64,000 nucleotides of DNA from F1-80-MAGs062 sp046345315 (GCA_046345315.1 JBKDKA010000108.1:5300-69299); one strand, 5' to 3'. Shown: positions 25,194 through 34,437, counted from the stretch's first letter. Numbers and translations: made by a program. The notes: a model not told the origin generated them from the sequence alone.

Positions 25194-26431
25194 TTCACAG
25201 CTCCTTCCTCAAGCTGCAGCATCAGGAGTGCCTGCTCCATTTCTTCGGGCTTGAATCCGAATGGGCCGCGACCGCTTTTGTACGCAACTTTGCCCGCCGA
25301 ATCGATTACGTACAGCCTTGCCGGCATCGCACTGTAAGCATTGCCGACGGTGTCAGAGATATCGTCCACATGAAATGGAATTCGGGGTTTCAGCATCGCG
25401 GCGCACTGCTGAGCAACGCTTCGCCGTTCCGCGAATGTCCGCGGCTGTGTGACTACGACTCCGACCTTTTCATTGGACTTCATCGCCCAACCATCGGTGG
25501 GATGCGCTTCCCTGACATACACGAACAGAAAGTCTGCATGATCCTTCCGGCGATCCCAGACTGCCTCCACAGTGGGATACATGGATCTAAATGGACCGCA
25601 GGTGAAGTTCCCGAAGACAAGTACGAGAGGCTTCTTTCCGATTCGATCGGAGAGCCTGACCGATTCCTCTCCTGACAGAGACTTTACTGTGAAATCCGGT
25701 GCCACCTGATCCACTGCGGGGCCCTCCTGCAGCGCCCCGATTTCGCCTTCAAGAAATCCCTTGATGAGTGTTTCTCGGGTGGGCATGTCACCAGGCCCCA
25801 GGCCACCTCCTGGTGGAATCATCGCATCTCGAAACTGCTCGACTCTGATTGCCTGCCCGTCGCGGCTGATTGTTTGAAAGTAACTCTCCCATTCCGTGGA
25901 GCTCAACAGGCCGTCTCCGTTCGGATCAATTCGCCGAAAAAAACGATTCACCATGTAGGATTGACGAACCCACGAGTTTGAATCTGACCAGTCGAGATCC
26001 ATGCGAGTCAGCATCCGATCATGATCCCGGTCCAGCTGATCGAAGATTGTTTCTCTTCCTGCGAATTTTTCGCGCGTCAGCGGCTGCGCAGGGTCGCCGC
26101 CCACGTGACTCACCAGTCGTTCCCACGAGAAGCGGTTTTCAGCAGGATGAAACCATCCGTTGGTCCCGTCCAGCTGACCTCCACTGGCAATGACAAGATA
26201 CATCTCCACCGCTTCCGGCATCTTTCTGCCAGAGTACGCTGTCCTGATCTGCTCAGGAGTGTATTTCAGCAATTCCGGTCCCGGCTTCGGCGGCTCACTA
26301 TTGTTGATGACCGCTCCGCTGTTGAGGACCGCTTCAGAAGAGACCGACTGAACGGGTATCTCATCACCGAATGGAGAAACCTGGAGAATGAGAAGACTCA
26401 GAAACAGACAGAATCCTGTGTGACACATCAA
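25190..26431 (-). CDS. Exported EF-hand and iodothyronine-deiodinase-like thioredoxin-fold protein
   Basis: 413 residues with a signal peptide-like start (CLFLSLLILQVSPFG). Two EF-hand loops follow: DRDHDRMLTRMD (134-145) and DPNGDGLLSSTE (169-180), both with correct acidic spacing for calcium. The C-terminal domain (about 240-410) is a thioredoxin fold close to iodothyronine deiodinases: LVFGNFTCGPFRSMYP with Cys 278 in the selenocysteine position, and FVYVREAHPTDGW (303-315), the most typical deiodinase block. It is a Cys version with no in-frame UGA. It is the first gene of a two-gene operon with the four-domain AhpD-like protein. The substrate is unknown; bacterial members are usually annotated as redoxins. 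Confidence 0.82.
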   Translation of the reverse strand: MMCHTGFCLFLSLLILQVSPFGDEIPVQSVSSEAVLNSGAVINNSEPPKPGPELLKYTPEQIRTAYSGRKMPEAVEMYLVIASGGQLDGTNGWFHPAENRFSWERLVSHVGGDPAQPLTREKFAGRETIFDQLDRDHDRMLTRMDLDWSDSNSWVRQSYMVNRFFRRIDPNGDGLLSSTEWESYFQTISRDGQAIRVEQFRDAMIPPGGGLGPGDMPTRETLIKGFLEGEIGALQEGPAVDQVAPDFTVKSLSGEESVRLSDRIGKKPLVLVFGNFTCGPFRSMYPTVEAVWDRRKDHADFLFVYVREAHPTDGWAMKSNEKVGVVVTQPRTFAERRSVAQQCAAMLKPRIPFHVDDISDTVGNAYSAMPARLYVIDSAGKVAYKSGRGPFGFKPEEMEQALLMLQLEEGAVK

Positions 26432-26589
26432 TGCGAACTCCCGACATCGGTTTCTGAAAAGATAAATTGAAATCAGATTCCATCAGCGACAAAAGCAATT
26501 CAGAGCAGCCGTAACGGATGAAACAGACCTCTGCCGTTTCACGTTGCCCCTGAGCCGCCACTGCACAGATGGGAAAAATACGCTCCAGT

Positions 26590-26682
26590 TTCTCTTGGTG
26601 CCGCGACATAGACCCTTGCAGCTGCAGAAGTATTCGGAGAACGTCCTGTTCCACGGCAGCCATTCAGGTTTTTGAAACCACC
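26590..26682. repeat. Dispersed palindromic repeat family B, copy B4 (degenerate)
   Basis: The spacer CCTTGCAGCTGCAGAAG and the right end TTTTTGAAACCACCCGTAG match the family; the left arm is eroded. It lies between the deiodinase-like gene and the lipoprotein gene, 31 bases from the inverted copy B5. Confidence 0.6.
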
Positions 26683-26713
26683 CGTAGACGGGATGCATGT
26701 CAATGAACGCCTA

Positions 26714-26793
26714 ATAAAACCGGGACTGGCTCCCGGGCGACTCTGAAAAACCTTACAATATTGCCGGAGAAGGGTGCTTGTCCCGGTTCTTGT
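26714..26793. repeat. Dispersed palindromic repeat family B, copy B5 (opposite orientation)
   Basis: Starts AAAACCGGGACTGGCTCCCG and ends GGTGCTTGTCCCGGTTCTTG, the reverse complement of the usual order. It ends nine bases after the stop of the lipoprotein gene and may also act as its transcription terminator. Confidence 0.75.
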
Positions 26794-26801
26794 CAGAGCC
26801 T

Positions 26802-27173
26802 CTAAGGATGAAACAGATCACGAATCACAGTGGTCTCCGGTGAAGTGCTCACGATATACCAGACCTTTTTTGATTCCGATTTGCCGTCAGCATCTGCGAG
26901 AGTGAGTTCCACCTGCACTGAGTAACTCGCGCCGAGTACCTCCCCCGCACTGACAACAGCATGGCCAAGTAGTCTGCGCCCCTTCATCCAGTCGGGATCC
27001 TGAACGTAAATCTCCGGCTTCAGTTCCGTTTCTGCCTTGCCTTCCTTCCATGTGGTCAGAGCCTTCTCCAGTGCCTCAGTTGCTTTTTCCGGGCTTGCCG
27101 TCACGGGCGTGCTTGCCCAATCACAGCCAGAAGTGCCAAGCAAGGTCAGCAGGAGCAGGCTCCGTTGCATCAT
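26802..27173 (-). CDS. Small lipoprotein of unknown function
   Basis: Starting at the ATG pair at 27173 gives 123 residues with a lipoprotein signal, QRSLLLLTLLGTSGC, lipobox cysteine near residue 16. The mature part is a small alpha/beta domain: an amphipathic helix (EKATEALEKALTTWKEG), then LLGHAVVSAGEVLGASYSVQ and SKKVWYIVSTSPETTVIRD, which suggests a curved beta sheet. An ATG at 27212 would add 13 polar residues before the signal and is less likely. No family is recognised. The gene stands alone between a repeat pair and a DUF1559 gene. Confidence 0.65.
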   Translation of the reverse strand: MMQRSLLLLTLLGTSGCDWASTPVTASPEKATEALEKALTTWKEGKAETELKPEIYVQDPDWMKGRRLLGHAVVSAGEVLGASYSVQVELTLADADGKSESKKVWYIVSTSPETTVIRDLFHP

Positions 27174-27439
27174 TGTGCGAATCTGATTCCGAAGGCATCC
27201 GTCTGTGTTCATTCTGCAGATCTCAATTCTCGCCGCAGTTTGTCTGCTGCGTTATGTTCAAGGATGAATGCATCCCTTGATCTCGGGCTTTACGTCAGCG
27301 GTTATCGGTCACTTCAAAAGTCTCGGAGAATCACAGTCATCGGCATGGATCGAAGCAGCCCGATGCATGTTTTCCGCCGTTGACATTCGAAAAACAGACC
27401 CTCGGAGTCCCCGAATTCGTTGATTCCGATCTGTTCGAG

Positions 27440-27479
27440 TCCTGCCACGTCTGCTTTGCTGCAGGCAATCGTGGCAGGA
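27440..27479 (-). terminator. Perfect 10-bp inverted repeat after the DUF1559 gene
   Basis: The arms TCCTGCCACG and CGTGGCAGGA flank a 20-base centre that can itself pair in part (TGC/GCA). It lies 26 bases downstream of the minus-strand stop at 27505. There is no T tract, so it may be a factor-assisted terminator or an mRNA end-stabilising hairpin. Confidence 0.4.
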
Positions 27480-27504
27480 TCCTGAAGACTACTGATGATG
27501 GAGT

Positions 27505-28458
27505 TCAGAATTCTCCGAGTGTCTCACCCTCGGCACGAGTCCCGATCGCACGCCACGTTCGAAGATCAATGTTGTCAGACACAAAACGAACGGATCCATC
27601 GCAAAGCAGAAGCTGAACTCCCCCCGTGTGCCGACCGCTCGGTGGCATCGTCGCCCGATTGATCAGAAAGAAGCCACAGGAGCGAGCGTTCGGGACATTC
27701 GTGTGCAGATAAGTGTGCTGTCCATTCATCCACGGTGCTCCCATGAAAAGTGGGAACTGGGTGGAGAGATCATTGATGTTCACTGCATTGCAGATCTGAA
27801 TGGCCTCATCCGGCGTTGTCGGTGACGCAGGGCTGAAGAAGACATCCGCTACCGGGGAGACCTGTCCGTTGTTTCCGTCGGCCAGGATTCGTTCACACAT
27901 CGCCGCCGTATTCGATGAACCATCCGTGATGTCACCGATCCGAACGCGACTTGCATAGAACATGACACCATTGGGCGCCGGCATTGAAGCATTCGGGCCG
28001 GTCGGAAGGGTCCAGAGAATCCCTGAACCTTTATTTGCAAAATAGTTCGTTGATCCACCAAGCGCCGGGAGAGTATTCATAAAGTCACTCGGACAACGCA
28101 GCCCTGGAAGTTCGACCATTCGGGCTTCTGTGTTGTTGGCATGACTGACCGGAACATTGAAGTCAATCCGCGAATAAACGTTCACCTGATCTATGTAGGG
28201 CAGGAGCATGCTGAAGGCCGAAAACGATTTCGTCGTCCCCTCATGCCCGAACGGAAGACAGTTGTAAGCATCATGGTAATTGTGCAGAGCAAGACCGAGC
28301 TGCTTCAGGTTGTTCTTGCACTGAGTCCTGCGAGCGGCCTCACGAGCCTGCTGAACGGCAGGCAGGAGCAGAGAGACCAGAATGGCGATAATGGCGATCA
28401 CAACGAGCAGCTCAATGAGCGTAAAGCCGCGAGATCTTGATTTTGAAGAGAACATCAC
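27505..28458 (-). CDS. DUF1559 family prepilin-like protein
   Basis: 317 residues with a class III/prepilin N terminus: SRGFTLIELLVVIAIIAILV, cleaved and methylated at the phenylalanine after glycine in known pseudopilins. Next comes VQQAREAARRTQCKNNLKQLGLALHNYHD, the hallmark of the large planctomycete DUF1559 family. The C terminus has DGSVRFVSDNID, also typical. These proteins are exported and probably handled by a type II secretion or pilus-like machine; their individual jobs are unknown. The ATG is preceded by GGGGTGA. Either of two adjacent ATGs (28458, 28455) may be used. Confidence 0.92.
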   Translation of the reverse strand: MMFSSKSRSRGFTLIELLVVIAIIAILVSLLLPAVQQAREAARRTQCKNNLKQLGLALHNYHDAYNCLPFGHEGTTKSFSAFSMLLPYIDQVNVYSRIDFNVPVSHANNTEARMVELPGLRCPSDFMNTLPALGGSTNYFANKGSGILWTLPTGPNASMPAPNGVMFYASRVRIGDITDGSSNTAAMCERILADGNNGQVSPVADVFFSPASPTTPDEAIQICNAVNINDLSTQFPLFMGAPWMNGQHTYLHTNVPNARSCGFFLINRATMPPSGRHTGGVQLLLCDGSVRFVSDNIDLRTWRAIGTRAEGETLGEF

Positions 28459-28894
28459 TCACCCCTGAATCATGTAAGAATGAATACATGTACGTCAGTC
28501 CGGGGAAAACTCCCCCGCTGAAAATGAATCACGAAGGAACCTCGCTCAATTCAGAGCGGCAGTAAATCCCGATCGACTCAGGATGTCTGGACACATGACA
28601 CTACGCTGCGGATTGCCGACCTGTTCTCAACACACGCTGGACAACGATGCGTCAGCGCCGATCCTGGGACTTGATACCCGGATACGAAACACAATCTGCA
28701 GACGAATGACAGTCCATCGCACAGTCGAACGCAGATAGCGATCACTCTCGGATGAAGGCCCTCTGTGCAGCAACATCAACGAACCGACTCACAGAGGCAT
28801 TATTGAGATGCTGTCTGAATGAAGGACGATGCTGAAAGCTCGCAAGAGGCCCTGGTCATCGCGGCCAGAACTCTGCGTTCATGCGATGGAGCAT
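28459..28894. other. Intergenic leader of the DUF1559 gene, no gene seen
   Basis: A 436-base stretch between two minus-strand genes. A G/C-rich palindrome (CCGGGG ... CCCCCG, about 28502-28520) sits in the leader 40-60 bases before the DUF1559 start and could influence expression. Nothing else is recognised. Confidence 0.4.
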
Positions 28895-29365
28895 TCATGC
28901 ATCGAACGCGGCGGGAGGCCGAAAAATTCCGGGAGCAATCAGCAGCTCACCGGATTCAGATTCCGGAATGATTCGTTCGCCTGTTTGAGGCGCTGAGGGC
29001 AACTCAGGGGAGAGGATTCCATCAGTAGGCCAGCCCCGCAGATCCGGAAATCCGGGCGTGGGTACAGACAGGGGCAATGACTTCTGACGACAACGAAGTC
29101 CTCGACACGGTTCCGGATGCGGAGCGGGCGACGATTGACTTCGCTCCGAACGCAATTCTTCGGAGACGACGCTGGATCTCCCCGGAGATTCAGTGACTGC
29201 TGATTCCGAGACGCGTCTGCCGTTCTGAATGAGGTAATGCCCGCAGGTTTCACCTCGAACTTCAGAAGAGTCCGACATCAAAACGAGCAGCAGACCAATA
29301 GCAGGCATCAGGAGCCTTGCTTTGACCCGAGGAGCGTCTGATTGCCTTCGGGAGAAACTCATCAT
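28895..29365 (-). CDS. Small exported protein of unknown function
   Basis: About 156 residues from ATG at 29365 (a TTG at 29395 would be longer). A hydrophobic segment (LLMPAIGLLLVLMSDSS) looks like a signal peptide. The mature part begins CGHYLIQNGRR and includes PCRGLRCRQKS, then proline-rich sequence. The CGHY and PCxGxxC pattern resembles small planctomycete secreted proteins of unknown role, and the spaced cysteines could form disulfides. There is no clear operon partner; the gene lies between the DUF1559 gene and an enolase-superfamily gene with gaps on both sides. Confidence 0.5.
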   Translation of the reverse strand: MMSFSRRQSDAPRVKARLLMPAIGLLLVLMSDSSEVRGETCGHYLIQNGRRVSESAVTESPGRSSVVSEELRSERSQSSPAPHPEPCRGLRCRQKSLPLSVPTPGFPDLRGWPTDGILSPELPSAPQTGERIIPESESGELLIAPGIFRPPAAFDA

Positions 29366-29635
29366 GGTCTGAAGAAACACCTCAGGAACGACCAAACACG
29401 CCGTAATGTCACCGATTCAATTCGAAACCCCATTCATTCTGCGCGAATTACTTCCACCCTGACTTGGAAATGGTACGCAACCAAAAGTTGATCTGCGAGC
29501 AAAATCCTCGAATTTCAATGCAGATAGATCCAGTCACACCATACGACGAGCGGACAGCTTTCGCGGAATCTCGCCCGAAGCTCCATTACAGAACTCTGCG
29601 GCGACGCATCCTCAATGCTCCTGTCCAGCGATGAT

Positions 29636-30814
29636 TCATCGCAGTTCTGGTGTCCTGTAGATCACTTTCCTGCCAACCTGAATTTCGACGTCCACGAGAT
29701 ACGGGGCGATTCCGTCGAAGTCCGGTTCGATGCCGAGGCCCGGAGCGTCGGGGACGTGCAATAGTCCATTCGAATCCGGTGCCAGATGATTCTTCGTCAT
29801 GGCGCGAGCCAGCGACTTGAGTTCCGTCGGGAATTCACAGATGGAATCGGATTCCAGTCCCGCAAACGGCTGCAGTGAGGCGGACAACGCAAGATTGGAT
29901 GTGAAGGTGTGGTTGACGTAGGTCACGCCCTTCGCGGATGCATAGTCGGCGACGTCCTTTGAAATGGTGATTCCGCCAATTCGGCCAGCATCGATCTGAA
30001 CATACCTGAGTCCTGCGTAGTCGATCATGTGGCGAGCCATGTGATAGTTGTGACAGCCCTCACCACCGGCCATTCCGACGGAGCCGCTTTCCTTCGAGAG
30101 CGCGTGATACTCTTCGAGAGCTCCGGAAACGAACGGCTCCTCGAGCCATGTCGCTCGCACTTCCTGAAGCATGGCCAGTCGAGCTCGAGCGGCGGCAACA
30201 TCGGTGTTCCAGACGGTACCGGCGTCGACGAGAAGAATGCCGTCCCTACCCAGCCCTTCCCGGGCTGCAGCAAGCTGATCGCGATCGTTATCAACGCTTC
30301 CCACACCGAATGGGCCCCATCCGAATTTGGCAGCGCGGAAGCCCTGAGCAACGATGGTCTTTGCTTTTGCCAACGTCTCTGATGCGGAGTCGCCGAACAA
30401 CACAGAGGCGTAGGGGGTCTTCGGGAAACGGGATTTGTAGCCGAGAAGTTTCCAGACAGGTTCGCTCAGCCGGTGACCCAGCAGATCCCAGAGTGCGATA
30501 TCGATACCCGAGAGCGTATGGTCGGCCTGCAGCAGATCCAGACTGTTGGCACGAACGAGATTGCCGATTCGGCGGATGTCACTGACGTCGTTAAGCTCCT
30601 GACCAACCACAGATGCGATGACCGGCTTGCACGCACTGTGAGACATCGGACAGATCAGGCTCGCGATGGACACCAGTGGAGCCGCTTCGCATTCGCCCCA
30701 GCCCACATGATCGCCGGCTGCCACTCGAACCAGCAGTGCATCCTGACTTCCGTCGCCGATGTCCAGAACTTCGGGCATGGACAGGTAATAGAAATCAACC
30801 GAATCAATTTTCAT
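29636..30814 (-). CDS. Mandelate racemase/muconate lactonizing enzyme family protein
   Basis: From ATG at 30814 the protein has 392 residues (the frame is open to 30877, but the added residues do not fit the family). It is an enolase-superfamily sugar-acid or amino-acid-derivative racemase/dehydratase. Visible active-site elements are the lysine in FRAAKFGWG (about 163), metal ligands in LLVDAGTVWN (Asp 197), WLEEPF (Glu 225) and GGEGCHNYH (Glu 252), then QIDAGRIGG (Asp 275) and the catalytic-type histidine in YVNHTFTSN (about 302). The substrate cannot be told from sequence alone. It is 111 bases from the downstream end of the ABC permease gene, on the same strand. Confidence 0.85.
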   Translation of the reverse strand: MKIDSVDFYYLSMPEVLDIGDGSQDALLVRVAAGDHVGWGECEAAPLVSIASLICPMSHSACKPVIASVVGQELNDVSDIRRIGNLVRANSLDLLQADHTLSGIDIALWDLLGHRLSEPVWKLLGYKSRFPKTPYASVLFGDSASETLAKAKTIVAQGFRAAKFGWGPFGVGSVDNDRDQLAAAREGLGRDGILLVDAGTVWNTDVAAARARLAMLQEVRATWLEEPFVSGALEEYHALSKESGSVGMAGGEGCHNYHMARHMIDYAGLRYVQIDAGRIGGITISKDVADYASAKGVTYVNHTFTSNLALSASLQPFAGLESDSICEFPTELKSLARAMTKNHLAPDSNGLLHVPDAPGLGIEPDFDGIAPYLVDVEIQVGRKVIYRTPELR

Positions 30815-30925
30815 AACACTGATACGAGCGCCGCCCGTCCCCCCCGATTTCAACTTCAGTCTCAGCCACCAGAACACCTGGCTGTCCGAAGGGTAAGTGT
30901 TTCCGACGGTTTCGAACAGTGAACG

Positions 30926-33900
30926 TCAGGGCTGTGACTCTGGCTCAGCCGAGACCTGCCATGTCAGCCATTCCGGGGGATGGCTGAGACCGCAGAGGAC
31001 AATGGAATTTTCCTTCAGGACGACTGGACTACCGCCGGCATTTCGAAGAATTGGATCGTGATAGTTCTGGGACTGAGCGATCAGTATGGGCTGTCCGGCG
31101 GCTATCGATGCCGTTGCGTCATTATTGGACATTCGATCGAGCGGGAATGGCTGTCCGATGCCCTGAGGAGCATACACAAAGAATGTGCCTGTCCACGGAT
31201 CGAGATGATCAACCGGGGAGTGTCCACGGCCGCTGGTGGACTGAATCGGACTCAGGGACGGGAGCCTGAGAAGTGAATCCGGAAAACTTCCATGCTGAAG
31301 GCGGTACTGATGAAGTCGAATTGAGAGCACTGCAGCTCGTTCGAGGGCGATGGTGTCCATCATGATGGTTGCCTTTTCGGTGATCAGAAAATCTTCTGAT
31401 TCATCGCCGATCCATGCTCCTCGAGCGTAGTTTTCGATCTGATTTCGCTGGCCAGACGAACTGACTTCCGGAAACATCATGAAAGAGTAGTAGTAAGGAC
31501 TTGCGTACTGATAGTTTAATCTGCACAGCCCTGTACTTCTCAGATATTCGCCGGACAACAGCATCACTTTCCATGCTCGCAGACCTTCGGCATCCGACAG
31601 ATTGTTCAGCATACCGAATTCATCGCTGTCACGTGGGTACACAGCTTTGATCCCTGCAAACGCGGCGTTCACCCGTGGTTCTCCGTTCAATTGCTGATCG
31701 ATCTGGAGACGTCCATCCTGAGTCGCTGCGAGTGCGAAAAACATCTCGCGATGTCGCAGCATCGCTTCGATCGATGAACCCCCGTCGTTGAGAGATCCCG
31801 CCCGTGCACCAACCTCCGGGCGGTCGAATGAAGAGGCCGGCCCGAGATACACCGGCGGCAGCAGTTCGACAATGAGTCTGCTCAGGTCTTCGGAAGAAGG
31901 ATCCACTTCGCCCAGGACAGTCATGAACCGTCCCAGTGCCAGTCGTTCGAAACGCAGACAGGTTTTCCAGGCTTTCCAGCTGGATGTCTGGTAAGCAAGC
32001 TGACGACCGAACCGCACGGCGCGGACCAGTTGGCGCAGTGCCCCGGCGCCGTCACCGGCTTCCTGCAGCAGTCGAGCATCTTCCAGCAGGATGCAGACGA
32101 TGACCGGTGCCGGTGAATTCGTCCAGGGCATTCTCCATCGAAATGGAATCGCCGCCTGAGCAGCTGGAAGCTCATCCAGCCGTTCCAGTTTCTCGACGAT
32201 GGGCTTCAATTGTTCTCGAGACAAACCAGCGGCGAATCGAAGATGGAATCCTGCTGAATCTGAATCGAGATCCGGGCGAGGAGTGATCGTCGAATTGAGT
32301 TTCGCCATCGCCTCGGAAAGCTGTGTCCATGGTTCCAGTTCTGCCGCAGTGCGAGCGACACCCAACGCCGCGGGTGCATCACGGCGAATCTGAAACGCTC
32401 GTGCGGGATTGATTACCGGCACGTGGTACCAGGCTTCACGAGCGATGATTCCGAACAGGAGTACCGGTCCGATGACCCACGCGGCCTGATAAAAACGCAG
32501 CCGCCAGGTGACTCTACGATCCATCCAGTATCGGGAGGTTGCTGCGGTTGCCAGGAACAGGCAGAGTGAAACTGGTACGAGTGTCAGCCAGACTGACCTG
32601 CCGAATCCTCCGATCACGGTAATGCCGACGGAACACAACAATCCCAGCAGCATCCATGAACCGGCGAACGCCAGCAATTGACGCTGAATCCAGCAGGCCA
32701 TCAACTGGCCGCTGCCGAAGACGGCGAGGATTCCTCCCATACAGACGCCGACACCCAGTGAAACTGAACCTGTTTGACTATAGGATTGCGACACAAGGTG
32801 CGTGATTCCGCCGAGAATCGTTTGCAGGGAAGTCGTCTGACTGTTCGAGGGGACAAGACGTGAGTTGGGCACCAGCGCATCCAGCGCCACAAACACAACG
32901 GCAACGGCCAGCATCATGCCGAACCAGACGGTCGTTCGCACGATCCAGATCCGCAGCGGAGAGACTCCGATTTGGGACAGCATCAGAAACGCACCCGTCC
33001 GCTGGTCGTCTCGAAACGTCTTCTGACCGCATTCATGGATGAAGAACACCAGCAGAATCAACGGGATTGGAAACAACGAGCTGCTCAACAAACAGCCTGC
33101 CACGAACAATACGACACTCACCGACAGCCAGCGTAAAGCCATCGGCAGCGCTGACGAAAATGCCTGCGCTCCCAGCATCATCGTCTGCCGACCGGAGGAT
33201 TCAGGTCTGGCAGCGATGCGCTGAAACAGCTGTGTCACCGAGAATCGAGGAAGCGACGCCCGTAGCGAGTATCGTCGCGTACCTGTTGTAGCCGCCGGTA
33301 GAGTAGCGTCAGTGCGAATTCGTTCCGGGAATGGCAACAGGCCACGATGCCAGCGAGGTGCGATACTGACGAATGCGACTGCCAGCAGGAAACCACCGAT
33401 GATCATTTGGCAAGATAAAAATACTGACGAAGCTTCTTCGATGCTGAAGTCATCGCGCATACCGGGAGCACACACGACCAACAACCAGACAATCAGGATC
33501 GCAGCGCCGATCCCACCGGCCGCGGCGGATGTAACTCGACGAGTCAATAGTGACGCAATGACCGAAGTCCCGCCCATCAGTACACTAAAGCTGACAAGCA
33601 TCGCAATTAATCTCGCCGGGACTGGCGACGTTACCATCGCCGGAAGGGCACCGACGGCCGTTGGCCACATCCAGTGGCTGAATTGCAGACACAGTATCTC
33701 GACGCACCCAACTACGACCAAGGCGATTGTCAGCAGAAGGACTCCCGCAAAAATGGTCGCCAGCTTCGTGCAGAATAGGTTCCGGGTCGAACACGGGAGC
33801 ATCCGTAACAAATGCACGGTCCGTTCATCCACTTCCCCGGCAAACGCGATTGCGATTGCTGCCAGCCCGAAACTCAGTGGGCCGGTCATTGACAGAGCCC

Positions 33901-34060
33901 CCAGGATCTGCAACACCGGGATCTGTGACCCGACACCGTGGCCCGTGAAGCTGTATAACATGAGTGCCTGAAATCCGGAAACTCCGATCAGGATTGCCAG
34001 CCACAGATCCCGCTGAGCTCGGAATTCTTTCCACATCAGTCGCGTTGTTGCAGTCTTCAT
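30926..34060 (-). CDS. Large ABC transporter permease protein with soluble C-terminal domain
   Basis: Beginning at ATG 34060, after GGGAG, the protein has 1044 residues. The first 560 contain about a dozen hydrophobic spans in two blocks (for example WLAILIGVSGFQALMLYSF and VLFVAGCLLSSSLFPIPLIL), as in ABC-2 type permeases of the Ytr/Bcr kind. The last 450 residues are largely soluble and not recognised, with helical segments (LSREQLKPIVEKLERLDEL) and a closing segment RNAGGSPVVLKENSIVLCG. An open frame upstream to 34144 adds a leader without ribosome site. Together with the ATPase and GntR genes upstream it forms a three-gene unit. The transported substrate is unknown. Confidence 0.75.
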   Translation of the reverse strand: MKTATTRLMWKEFRAQRDLWLAILIGVSGFQALMLYSFTGHGVGSQIPVLQILGALSMTGPLSFGLAAIAIAFAGEVDERTVHLLRMLPCSTRNLFCTKLATIFAGVLLLTIALVVVGCVEILCLQFSHWMWPTAVGALPAMVTSPVPARLIAMLVSFSVLMGGTSVIASLLTRRVTSAAAGGIGAAILIVWLLVVCAPGMRDDFSIEEASSVFLSCQMIIGGFLLAVAFVSIAPRWHRGLLPFPERIRTDATLPAATTGTRRYSLRASLPRFSVTQLFQRIAARPESSGRQTMMLGAQAFSSALPMALRWLSVSVVLFVAGCLLSSSLFPIPLILLVFFIHECGQKTFRDDQRTGAFLMLSQIGVSPLRIWIVRTTVWFGMMLAVAVVFVALDALVPNSRLVPSNSQTTSLQTILGGITHLVSQSYSQTGSVSLGVGVCMGGILAVFGSGQLMACWIQRQLLAFAGSWMLLGLLCSVGITVIGGFGRSVWLTLVPVSLCLFLATAATSRYWMDRRVTWRLRFYQAAWVIGPVLLFGIIAREAWYHVPVINPARAFQIRRDAPAALGVARTAAELEPWTQLSEAMAKLNSTITPRPDLDSDSAGFHLRFAAGLSREQLKPIVEKLERLDELPAAQAAIPFRWRMPWTNSPAPVIVCILLEDARLLQEAGDGAGALRQLVRAVRFGRQLAYQTSSWKAWKTCLRFERLALGRFMTVLGEVDPSSEDLSRLIVELLPPVYLGPASSFDRPEVGARAGSLNDGGSSIEAMLRHREMFFALAATQDGRLQIDQQLNGEPRVNAAFAGIKAVYPRDSDEFGMLNNLSDAEGLRAWKVMLLSGEYLRSTGLCRLNYQYASPYYYSFMMFPEVSSSGQRNQIENYARGAWIGDESEDFLITEKATIMMDTIALERAAVLSIRLHQYRLQHGSFPDSLLRLPSLSPIQSTSGRGHSPVDHLDPWTGTFFVYAPQGIGQPFPLDRMSNNDATASIAAGQPILIAQSQNYHDPILRNAGGSPVVLKENSIVLCGLSHPPEWLTWQVSAEPESQP

Positions 34061-34175
34061 GGGAAACAGCTCCCTTTTGTTGGCAAGATCGATATCGCAG
34101 GGAATTACTTGTAGGGTGTGACAAGCGAAGCGCAGGCACACCATCGGTGTTGTTTGTTATTCCTCAATCAACTGA

Positions 34176-34288
34176 CGCCACCGGGTTTATCCCGCTGGTT
34201 GACCGGCCTTTGCACTACACACGTCGCAACTGAAACTGGAACCGGAGTAGTGCAAAAGCCTGTTTCCACCGGGGTCAACCCGGTGGCG
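34176..34288. repeat. Palindromic element C in the ATPase-permease gap
   Basis: Inverted arms of about 45 bases: CGCCACCGGGTTTATCCCGC on the left and GGGGTCAACCCGGTGGCG on the right, with inner halves CCTTTGCACTAC and GTAGTGCAAAAGCC. Each arm also holds a smaller hairpin. Transcribed between ATPase and permease genes, it could form a strong RNA structure that lowers permease output. It is a single copy in this window and unlike families A and B. Confidence 0.75.
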
Positions 34289-34437
34289 AAGGACGTTTCG
34301 CCTGCATGGGACTGAGTGATATTGATGATCCATCTCGAACGTAGAAGTTGTCTGGTCACCGAAATTTTTGGCAGCCGTTCAGTGGTTCGAATGACTGGCA
34401 TATCCTCTGCCTGGCCACCGGCCCTGAATCGCACACC

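Noticed and set aside
25595..25605. Possible selenocysteine codon in the deiodinase-like gene
   Set aside because: The position is a normal Cys codon; there is no in-frame UGA.
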